Below the pieces are notes generated by a model. That model worked only from the letters and a program-made list of their open reading frames with translations, did no database searches and had not been told where the DNA came from. The position numbers were made by a program, and so were the translations under genes. Shown here one piece after another: positions 1-5,099 of a DNA stretch of 5,099 bases. The DNA comes from Candidatus Zixiibacteriota bacterium (lineage in GTDB: Bacteria; Zixibacteria; MSB-5A5; GN15; PGXB01): positions 1 to 5,099 of the forward strand of contig JAAERC010000207.1 of assembly GCA_024230695.1 (NCBI GenBank), given 5' to 3'. Position 1 is the first letter of the stretch. Each line of letters starts with the position of its first letter.

Positions 1-1017
1 GCCGCATCGGCGGTAATGGTGGTTCTTCCATATTATCTTCATAATTTTAAGGTGTTTTCAAAACTGACGATCCTTGGAGAGTTTTTGGCAGTCCCGTCAG
101 TAATTATGTGTATGCTTTTTATCGTTGTTGATATGGGTCAACCATTCCGTGTGCAGAATGTGATGCTGTACCCTTCACTTAACTCGCCGATGTTTTGGGA
201 TATGTTGTCCCTTAGTGGCTATCTGTTTCTCAATCTAATCATTGGGTATATGGTGCTTAGTTCTGAGAAAAAAGGGATTGCACCGCCGAAATGGATCAAA
301 CCATTTATTATTATATCTATCCCCTGGGCGATAAGTATTCATACAGTAACGGCATTTTTATATTCCGGTTTGGCCGCACGGCCATTCTGGATGACGGCTG
401 TTTTAGCTCCCCGCTTTTTGGCCTCGGCATTTGCGGCTGGTCCGGCTCTATTGATTTTAATTATTTTCCTAATGCGTAAATTCACGCGTTTTGATGCCGG
501 TAAAGAAGCTGTTCAAAAACTTTCAATAATTGCAACTTATGCGATGTGTATCAACGTATTTCTAATATTAATGGAAGTATTTACGACTTACTACAGCGGC
601 ATGACAGAACATATGCATCATTTCGATTTCTTATATTTCGGATTGCATGGACATAATACACTTGTACCATGGATGTGGTTCTCGTCAGCTCTTGCGGTTG
701 TCGCATTGATTCTGTTGTTAACGCCCAAGTTCCGTAAAAAAGAGGTGATGCTTGGTTTCGCCTGTATCGCCGTATTTGTGTCGATCTGGATCGACAAAGG
801 TCTTGGAATGATCGTGGCCGGATTTACACCATCGGCGATGGGAGAAGTTGTTGATTACTGGCCGACAATAAATGAGTTTATGGTTTCCATTATGGTCTGG
901 GGAATCGGTCTTTTAATTATGACCCTTCTCTATAAAATTATTTTCACTGTGCGTGGGGAAACTAAATCGGCTCATGAGGAAGAGAAAAAGGAGTTGACTA
1001 CGACAATTGGTAGTTGA
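1..1017 (+). CDS. dsrP: DsrP-like NrfD-family membrane quinol oxidoreductase subunit (5' partial)
   Basis: This is the membrane subunit of the DsrMKJOP complex. In that family it exchanges electrons with the menaquinone pool and passes them through partner haem and FeS subunits towards the DsrC/DsrAB sulfite reduction system. The reading frame is open from base 1, so the ATG at 16 is an internal Met. About 338 residues are visible; the family usually has around 390-410, so roughly 50-70 N-terminal residues are missing. About eight hydrophobic spans are seen (near residues 25-43, 66-86, 100-122, 133-157, 171-198, 222-241, 246-262 and 290-314, counted from base 1). Recognised stretches include AASAVMVVLPYYLH, ISIPWAISIHTVTAFLY, LAPRFLASAFAAGPALLIL and SIWIDKG, all typical of DsrP/HmcC-type NrfD proteins. 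The C-terminus is a charged cytoplasmic-looking tail (HEEEKKE). Family membership is near certain. The DsrP label rests on remembered sequence similarity, and other NrfD paralogues (HmcC, QrcD-like) are the alternative. Confidence 0.85.
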   Translation, partial: AASAVMVVLPYYLHNFKVFSKLTILGEFLAVPSVIMCMLFIVVDMGQPFRVQNVMLYPSLNSPMFWDMLSLSGYLFLNLIIGYMVLSSEKKGIAPPKWIKPFIIISIPWAISIHTVTAFLYSGLAARPFWMTAVLAPRFLASAFAAGPALLILIIFLMRKFTRFDAGKEAVQKLSIIATYAMCINVFLILMEVFTTYYSGMTEHMHHFDFLYFGLHGHNTLVPWMWFSSALAVVALILLLTPKFRKKEVMLGFACIAVFVSIWIDKGLGMIVAGFTPSAMGEVVDYWPTINEFMVSIMVWGIGLLIMTLLYKIIFTVRGETKSAHEEEKKELTTTIGS

Positions 1018-1051
1018 AAAATAAAGTAGAACAGAATAAATATAAAATAGG

Positions 1052-1078
1052 TATGGGGTTGTCAATGACAACCCCATA
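1052..1078 (+). promoter_or_regulatory. Perfect 13-bp inverted repeat/hairpin just upstream of the flavoprotein start
   Basis: The arms TATGGGGTTGTCA (1052-1064) and TGACAACCCCATA (1066-1078) are exact reverse complements around one central A. As RNA this gives a 12-bp stem with a 3-nt loop. It fills the 68-bp gap between dsrP and the flavoprotein gene and ends 7 nt before that gene's ATG, where a ribosome binding site would normally lie. The bases after it on the + strand (ATTATCT) are not a proper T-run, so it is a poor intrinsic terminator in the gene direction. The upstream flank is A-rich, giving a T-rich tail on the minus strand, but no minus-strand gene is seen to need it. Possible roles are partial terminator or attenuator, an mRNA processing or 3'-end stabilising stem, or an operator for a dimeric regulator. 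The repeat is certain; its function is not. Confidence 0.6.
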
Positions 1079-1085
1079 ATTATCT

Positions 1086-2783
1086 ATGGCTGAAAAAAAA
1101 GGTGATTTAAAGGTAATAATTATTGGTGGTGTTGCCACCGGCCCAAAAACCGGAGCGACTCTGGCACGAAGAATGCCAGATGCCAATATTACTCTTTTTC
1201 AAAAAGAGGAAAATGTATCTTATGGTACTTGCGGGTTACCATATTTTGCTTCCGGTGACATTGGAAGTTTTGATGAACTAACAAAAACATCTTATGGAGT
1301 TAAAAGAGACGCTGATTTCTTCAAACGCTCAAAAGATTTTGATATCGTTGCCGGCGCCAAAGTAATAAAAATTGATAAAACCAAAAAAGAAGTAAGTGTG
1401 GAATTATTAAGTTCCGGCGAAGTTTCGATCCATACTTATGACAAATTGGTTATAGCAGTTGGCGCCAATCCTTCACCTCCCCCATTCCCGGTTCCTGAGT
1501 GCAATATTGTACGCTCGTTTACTCGTCCGGAGGATGCAATCTGTTTTCGAAAAATGGCCGAACAGGGTCAGATTGGCAATGTTACTATTATCGGCGGCGG
1601 GTTTATCGGATGCGAAATGGCCGAGGCGGTTGTGTCAATGTGGGGAATTGATGCCACTATTATCGAGAAGGAAAATCAGCTTCTCCCCTATATTCTTGAT
1701 CCCGAAATGGCTCATCTGGTAGAATTGGAGATGAAAAAACAAGGAGTTACTCTTCTAACGAATCAGAGCGTAGAAAATATTGAATTGGATATTGAGGAAA
1801 AACCGGAAATAAGATTAGGCAGTGGTGATGAAATTATATCTGATTTTGTTTTCCTATGTCTTGGAGTTCGACCCGAAATAAGTCTCGCCAAGGCTTGCGG
1901 ATTAAAAATTGGTGAGTTTGGCGGTATCACGGTTAATAAATCAATGCAAACATCTGATCTTAATATTTTTGCAGGCGGAGATTGTATTGAGAACATCTCC
2001 CAATTGACCAAAAAACCTATTTATATGCCTATGGGTTCACTTGCCAATCGACATGGTCGAGTGATTGCTGAAAACATTGCTGGGAATAAAGTTAAATTCC
2101 CGGGAGTCTTGGGAACCTTTCTGGTCAAGGTATTTGACACAAATGTCGGCGCCGTTGGCTTAACGGAAAAAGCGGCAATTTCAGCCAATTTCAAAGTTGA
2201 TACGGTACTTGGCAGTTTCCCGGATATTCCCGATTTCTACCCTGAAGGCGGCACATTTACTTTAAAAATGGTTTATGAAAAGAAAACTGAAAAGCTTTTG
2301 GGATTGCAGGCTGTAGGTAATGGAGATATTTGCAGGCGAATTGACACCTTCTCAGCACTATTACAGAAAAAAGCAACGTTAAATGACTTGCTTGATTTTG
2401 AACATGGGTACGCTCCGCCATATTCCGAGGCCGTTGATTCATTACATCATATGGCGGGAATGGCCAAAGCAAAAGAAGCCGGATTCTGTTTTGCCAAAGC
2501 AGAAGAGACCAAAGAATTAGATATAACCTGGCTTGATGTGAGAGAAGCCCATGAAGTAGAGTCTTCACCCTGGCCTCATGTTCTCGATGGCTATAATCAG
2601 GTACTTGTTAATATACCGCTCAATGATCTTAAAGAACGTTTAAATGAGCTTGACCCCCAGAATAAAATAATGGTTATATGCAGAAGAGGTCCCCGATCAT
2701 ATCAAGCATCGGTTATTCTAAAAAACGCCGGTTATAAAAATGTTTATATTATTGGGGGCGGGACAAAGGTCATCCAACCTTAA
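1086..2783 (+). CDS. FAD-dependent CoA-disulfide/persulfide reductase-like protein with C-terminal rhodanese domain
   Basis: This cytoplasmic flavoprotein belongs to the pyridine nucleotide-disulfide oxidoreductases, in the CoA-disulfide reductase/NADH persulfide reductase (Npsr, Nsr) branch. These enzymes use NAD(P)H to reduce CoA disulfide, persulfides or polysulfide. Visible parts, in order: an FAD-binding GGVATG at 14-19; the single redox cysteine Cys49 in SYGTCGLPYF; an NAD(P)H-binding IIGGGFIG at 168-175; the second FAD motif FAGGDC at 295-300; a dimerisation domain from about 335 with GYAPPYSEAVD at 441-451; and a rhodanese domain from about 478, with LDVRE at 483-487 and active-site loop CRRGPRS at 532-538 (Cys532). 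The length of 565 residues fits this fused architecture, although the protein stops soon after the GGG of the rhodanese fold, without the usual GGxxxW tail. The ATG is the first start after an in-frame TAA at 1077 and is needed to include the FAD motif, but no Shine-Dalgarno site precedes it. Family is secure. The physiological substrate is inferred from the Dsr context only. Confidence 0.88.
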   Translation: MAEKKGDLKVIIIGGVATGPKTGATLARRMPDANITLFQKEENVSYGTCGLPYFASGDIGSFDELTKTSYGVKRDADFFKRSKDFDIVAGAKVIKIDKTKKEVSVELLSSGEVSIHTYDKLVIAVGANPSPPPFPVPECNIVRSFTRPEDAICFRKMAEQGQIGNVTIIGGGFIGCEMAEAVVSMWGIDATIIEKENQLLPYILDPEMAHLVELEMKKQGVTLLTNQSVENIELDIEEKPEIRLGSGDEIISDFVFLCLGVRPEISLAKACGLKIGEFGGITVNKSMQTSDLNIFAGGDCIENISQLTKKPIYMPMGSLANRHGRVIAENIAGNKVKFPGVLGTFLVKVFDTNVGAVGLTEKAAISANFKVDTVLGSFPDIPDFYPEGGTFTLKMVYEKKTEKLLGLQAVGNGDICRRIDTFSALLQKKATLNDLLDFEHGYAPPYSEAVDSLHHMAGMAKAKEAGFCFAKAEETKELDITWLDVREAHEVESSPWPHVLDGYNQVLVNIPLNDLKERLNELDPQNKIMVICRRGPRSYQASVILKNAGYKNVYIIGGGTKVIQP

Positions 2784-2792
2784 ATTATTATC

Positions 2793-2797
2793 AGGAG
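2793..2797 (+). promoter_or_regulatory. Ribosome binding site of the precorrin-2 dehydrogenase gene
   Basis: AGGAG lies 7 nt before the ATG at 2805, in the 21-bp gap after the flavoprotein stop. It supports that start and shows that this organism uses Shine-Dalgarno sites, which makes their absence before the genes at 1086 and 3455 notable. Confidence 0.8.
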
Positions 2798-2804
2798 ATT
2801 ATAA

Positions 2805-3443
2805 ATGCCAAATGAATATTTACCAATTGGATTATCAGTAAAGAAAAAACCGTGTCTTATTGTAGGCGGCGGAAATGTTGCTCTTCGCAAAGTTGAGACA
2901 ATGTTAGATTACGACACAAAAATGACCATTATCGCTCCTAAACCATCTGATAAAATCGAGTACTATGCCGAGCGAAAACTCCTAAAACTTGAACAGCGGG
3001 AATATGTTGTTGGCGAAGTATCCAACTATGGAATGGTTATCGCCGCCAGCGATGATGCCGAAGTCAACAAAATTGTCGCGGATGATTGCAACAAAGCCGG
3101 AATCCCGATTAATGTCGTTGATAGCCCCAGTCTTTGTGATTTTATTTTCCCGGCTACTATTCAACGGGATTGCCTAACGATTTCTGTCCTTTCTGATGGC
3201 AAAGCGCCATTTCTTTCGGGACATCTGAGAATGATCCTGGAAGATCTTTTCCCCGAACATTGGACAAAAATCGCGATTCAAGCGACTAAATTCAGGAAGA
3301 AAGTCCATAAACGCTGGAAAGGCAAACCTGTGCAAAAGGCCGATAGTTTCGAACGGTTTATCAATGCTGATTGGAAAAAATTACTCAAAGATCTCAACGA
3401 TGAAGAGTTAGATTCCGAACTGGATAAATTACTTGAAATTTAG
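2805..3443 (+). CDS. Precorrin-2 dehydrogenase, CysG-N/SirC/Met8 type (sirohaem synthesis; DsrV-like)
   Basis: This soluble enzyme oxidises precorrin-2 to sirohydrochlorin with NAD+; some members also insert iron to give sirohaem. The 212-residue length fits a stand-alone SirC/Met8-type protein. The N-terminus has the PIGLSVKKKPCLIVGGG start typical of the family, with nucleotide-binding GGGNVALRK at 21-29. INVVD places the conserved catalytic Asp at 106, followed by LCDFIFPA at 110-117. The loop usually written STGGxSP appears here as LSDGKAP (129-135), and the region after it (FLSGHLR) also departs from the usual LARxIR, so the active-site edge is divergent. The C-terminus is helical and charged, ending in an acidic, Leu-rich stretch. 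The gene lies 21 bp after the flavoprotein gene and 11 bp before the CobA-HemD gene, in the same order as the domains of fused CysG. Function is confident for the dehydrogenase step. Whether it also chelates iron cannot be told from sequence. Confidence 0.88.
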   Translation: MPNEYLPIGLSVKKKPCLIVGGGNVALRKVETMLDYDTKMTIIAPKPSDKIEYYAERKLLKLEQREYVVGEVSNYGMVIAASDDAEVNKIVADDCNKAGIPINVVDSPSLCDFIFPATIQRDCLTISVLSDGKAPFLSGHLRMILEDLFPEHWTKIAIQATKFRKKVHKRWKGKPVQKADSFERFINADWKKLLKDLNDEELDSELDKLLEI

Positions 3444-3454
3444 TATCTTAATTT

Positions 3455-5020
3455 ATGGCTAAAATATCAAATAATACAGGAAACGGTTTTGTCTATCTGG
3501 TCGGAGCCGGCCCGGGTGACCCCGGGCTAATTACGGTCAAAGGTAGCCTGGCTTTGAATAGCTGCGACGCAGTCATTTATGACAATCTTGTTACTTCGGA
3601 ATTGATAGTAACTTTGCCGCAACATATTGAAAGGCATTATGTCGGTAAAAAATCAGGTCGGCAATGTTGTTCGCAGGACGAAATTAACGATTTGATGATA
3701 AAACTGGCCGGTGAGAATAAATCTGTTGTTCGTTTAAAAGGTAGTGATCCGTTAATTTTTGGACGCGGCGGAGAGGAAGCCAAATTCCTGCGTGAGCATA
3801 ATATTGATTTTGAAATAATACCGGGTGTTACGGCTGGCGTTGCTGTTCCGGCATACAGCGGTATCCCCTGTACTGATCGTCACCTGGCCTCGTTTGTGAT
3901 GTTTGTTACCGGCCATAAAGCTAGAGATAAAAAATATTCAACTGTACCATGGGAATGGATCGGCAAAGCCAAAGGCGGTACAATTGTGATCTATATGGGT
4001 GTTGGAGAAATAAAAAACATCGTTGAAACACTAACCAAATCGGGGATGGCACCTGATACCCCGGCGGCAATTGTTGAACGAGGTACTTTTCCGACGCAGA
4101 AATTTGTAACCTCTAATCTTTCTGATCTTCCCTCTGCAGTCAAAGAAAAGGGTATCAAACCTCCGGCACTGTTTATTATTGGCGAGGTTGTGACCCTACA
4201 GCCATGGCTTGAATGGTTCAAAGGAAAACCGCTGATTGGTACCAGAGTTATGGTCACCCGTGCGGCATCTCCTGCACAGAAAATATATGAAGAATTAAGA
4301 GAATTTGGCGCTGAAGTATTACCATATCCGACCATTGAAGTAGAGGAATATCTTGACCCCAAAGGTTGGAACTCATTCGACAAAGTTAAATCAGAAAATA
4401 GATGGCTTATCTTTACCAGTGAAACTGGCGTTCGATATTTTATGAAGCAATTTTTGGAGCAGTCGGGTGATATACGACGGCTTGGGAATTACAAAATCGC
4501 CGCAATTGGCAAAGCGACTGCGATCAATTTGCAGAAGTTTGGTTTAAGTGCGGATTTCATTCCTAACAAATCAACAGCGGCCGCACTTGGAAAAGAGATG
4601 AGAGAAAATGTTGATCTTAAAAATTCCGAGATCATACGGGTGCGAGGTGTTTTGGCGGCCGATTCAATAGAAAAAGTTTTATCCAAAGCCGGTGCTAATG
4701 TAATCCCATTAACGGTTTATAATACATTTTACCCGGAATGGTCGGGCGGACTGAAAGAAAAATTGTTTGAGTATCCACCGGATGTTATAATTTTTTCAAG
4801 CGGTTCGACAGTTAATGGCCTCTATGAAAATCTGGCAAAAAAAGAAGTAGAATCTTTGATTAAAAATGCTGAGATATATTCTATTGGTCCATCAACATCA
4901 AAAATATTAGAGAAGGCTGGGATCAAAGTATCTGCTGAAGCCGACCCGCATAATATGACGGCTTTGATAAATCAGATGGTAGAAAACATAAGTGAAAATA
5001 AAGACGGGAGGTCAGAATGA
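3455..5020 (+). CDS. cobA/hemD: Fused uroporphyrinogen-III C-methyltransferase/uroporphyrinogen-III synthase (CobA-HemD; DsrW-like N-terminal part)
   Basis: This two-domain soluble enzyme covers consecutive steps. The C-terminal part cyclises hydroxymethylbilane to uroporphyrinogen III, and the N-terminal part adds two methyl groups from S-adenosylmethionine to give precorrin-2. The SUMT domain (about 11-250) has VYLVGAGPGDPGLIT at 13-27, VVRLKGSDPLIFGRGGEE at 91-108, IIPGVTAGVA at 121-130, SGIPCTDR at 135-142 and TGH at 152-154. The HemD domain (about 260-510) starts with GTRVMVTRA and has FTSETGV at 320-326, FSSGSTVNGL at 447-456 and SIGPSTSKIL at 476-485. The length of 521 residues matches known fusions in clostridia and sulfate reducers. 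In the SUMT domain the usual GxHxxPQxEIN region reads GRQCCSQDEIN (68-78), losing His and Pro and gaining two Cys. The start ATG lies 11 nt after the previous stop with no Shine-Dalgarno site, but no better start precedes the SAM motif. The stop overlaps the hemB start (ATGA). Confidence 0.93.
   Translation: MAKISNNTGNGFVYLVGAGPGDPGLITVKGSLALNSCDAVIYDNLVTSELIVTLPQHIERHYVGKKSGRQCCSQDEINDLMIKLAGENKSVVRLKGSDPLIFGRGGEEAKFLREHNIDFEIIPGVTAGVAVPAYSGIPCTDRHLASFVMFVTGHKARDKKYSTVPWEWIGKAKGGTIVIYMGVGEIKNIVETLTKSGMAPDTPAAIVERGTFPTQKFVTSNLSDLPSAVKEKGIKPPALFIIGEVVTLQPWLEWFKGKPLIGTRVMVTRAASPAQKIYEELREFGAEVLPYPTIEVEEYLDPKGWNSFDKVKSENRWLIFTSETGVRYFMKQFLEQSGDIRRLGNYKIAAIGKATAINLQKFGLSADFIPNKSTAAALGKEMRENVDLKNSEIIRVRGVLAADSIEKVLSKAGANVIPLTVYNTFYPEWSGGLKEKLFEYPPDVIIFSSGSTVNGLYENLAKKEVESLIKNAEIYSIGPSTSKILEKAGIKVSAEADPHNMTALINQMVENISENKDGRSE
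3510..3527 (+). repeat. GC-rich inverted repeat inside the start of the CobA-HemD gene
   Basis: GCCCGGG (3510-3516) and CCCGGGC (3521-3527) are exact reverse complements around a TGAC loop, about 55 nt after the start codon. The bases encode the conserved GPGDPG of the methyltransferase, so much of the pattern is forced by protein sequence. The matched codon choice still makes a 7-bp all-GC stem in an otherwise AT-rich gene. It may be no more than a coding coincidence. Confidence 0.4.
5007..5011 (+). promoter_or_regulatory. Ribosome binding site of hemB
   Basis: GGAGG lies 5 nt before the hemB ATG at 5017, inside the last codons of the CobA-HemD gene. Together with the ATGA overlap it indicates translational coupling of the two genes. 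Confidence 0.8.
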
Positions 5021-5099
5021 GTTTTCCTGATTTCAGACCCAGAAGATTAAGAAAAAGCGAGGCAATGCGCCAGCTCGTTCAGGAGACAAAACTTCATCC
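5017..5099 (+). CDS. hemB: Porphobilinogen synthase (delta-aminolevulinic acid dehydratase), 3' partial
   Basis: HemB condenses two 5-aminolevulinate molecules to porphobilinogen, the common early step for haem, sirohaem and corrinoids. Only the first 27 codons and two bases of the next are in the window, against about 320-340 residues in full. The N-terminus MSFPDFRPRRLRKSEAMRQL closely fits the conserved HemB start (RPRRLR followed by R-x-L-V-x-E-T). The metal-binding and Schiff-base lysine regions are outside the window and cannot be checked. The start is fixed by a GGAGG site and by the ATGA overlap with the CobA-HemD stop. The position directly after CobA-HemD is a common arrangement in bacterial haem clusters and supports the call despite the short fragment. 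Confidence 0.85.
   Translation, partial: MSFPDFRPRRLRKSEAMRQLVQETKLH

Noticed and set aside
1014..1046. Promoter-like TTGAAA at 1014 and TATAAA at 1041 ahead of the palindrome.
   Set aside because: The spacing is 21 bp and the gap is simply A/T-rich, so such matches are expected by chance.
1053..1079. Tiny ORF ATG-GGG-TTG-TCA-ATG-ACA-ACC-CCA-TAA inside the palindrome, in frame with the flavoprotein gene.
   Set aside because: It has eight codons and no convincing ribosome site, and its sequence is fully explained by the inverted repeat. A leader peptide role has no support.
998..1186. Minus-strand ORF of 62 codons over the dsrP/flavoprotein gap.
   Set aside because: It overlaps the conserved N-terminus of the flavoprotein, shows no recognisable motif, and is a shadow of the + strand genes.
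2257..2568. Minus-strand ORF of 103 codons inside the flavoprotein gene.
   Set aside because: It is antisense to the conserved dimerisation domain and the start of the rhodanese domain, and its composition looks like a reverse-frame artefact.
2763..2783. Possible frameshift or truncation at the end of the rhodanese domain, since the usual GGxxxW ending is absent.
   Set aside because: The active-site loop and final strand are intact and the next gene has its own good ribosome site 10 nt later, so a naturally short C-terminus is the simpler reading.
3991..4383. Minus-strand ORF of 130 codons inside the CobA-HemD gene.
   Set aside because: It lies wholly antisense to a clearly conserved two-domain enzyme and its product has no family features.

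Overview
The window is a single-strand (+) gene run of about 5.1 kb. It covers the end of a dsrP-type quinol oxidoreductase gene, a flavoprotein with a rhodanese tail, and three genes of sirohaem/haem synthesis. The DNA is moderately AT-rich, with densely packed genes, Shine-Dalgarno sites before two of the genes and an ATGA stop/start overlap. The first protein reads as DsrP, the NrfD-family membrane subunit of the DsrMKJOP complex. This suggests an anaerobic or sulfur-cycling bacterium with the dissimilatory sulfite reductase (Dsr) pathway, such as a Desulfobacterota-like, Nitrospirota-like or other uncultured lineage. The phylum cannot be fixed from this sequence, and neither can the direction of the pathway (sulfite reduction or sulfur oxidation).

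Layout: bases 1-1017 are the C-terminal part of dsrP, whose 5' end lies outside the window. Bases 1018-1085 are a 68-bp gap holding a perfect 13-bp inverted repeat that ends 7 nt before the next start codon. Bases 1086-2783 encode a CoA-disulfide reductase/NADH persulfide reductase-like flavoprotein with a C-terminal rhodanese domain. Bases 2805-3443 encode a CysG-N/SirC-type precorrin-2 dehydrogenase (possibly also a ferrochelatase). Bases 3455-5020 encode a fused uroporphyrinogen-III C-methyltransferase/uroporphyrinogen-III synthase (CobA-HemD). From 5017 to the window edge lies the first part of hemB (porphobilinogen synthase). No gap exceeds 70 bp, and no RNA genes, mobile elements or CRISPR arrays were seen.

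How the genes fit together: HemB makes porphobilinogen, HemD closes uroporphyrinogen III, CobA methylates it to precorrin-2, and the SirC-like enzyme oxidises precorrin-2 towards sirohaem. Sirohaem is the prosthetic group of sulfite reductases, including DsrAB. The cluster therefore appears to link a Dsr membrane electron-transfer module with supply of the Dsr cofactor, much as dsrP-dsrV-dsrW are ordered in green sulfur bacteria. The flavoprotein/rhodanese between them is the least expected member and may handle persulfide or polysulfide sulfur. hemA and hemC, also needed for the route, are not in the window.
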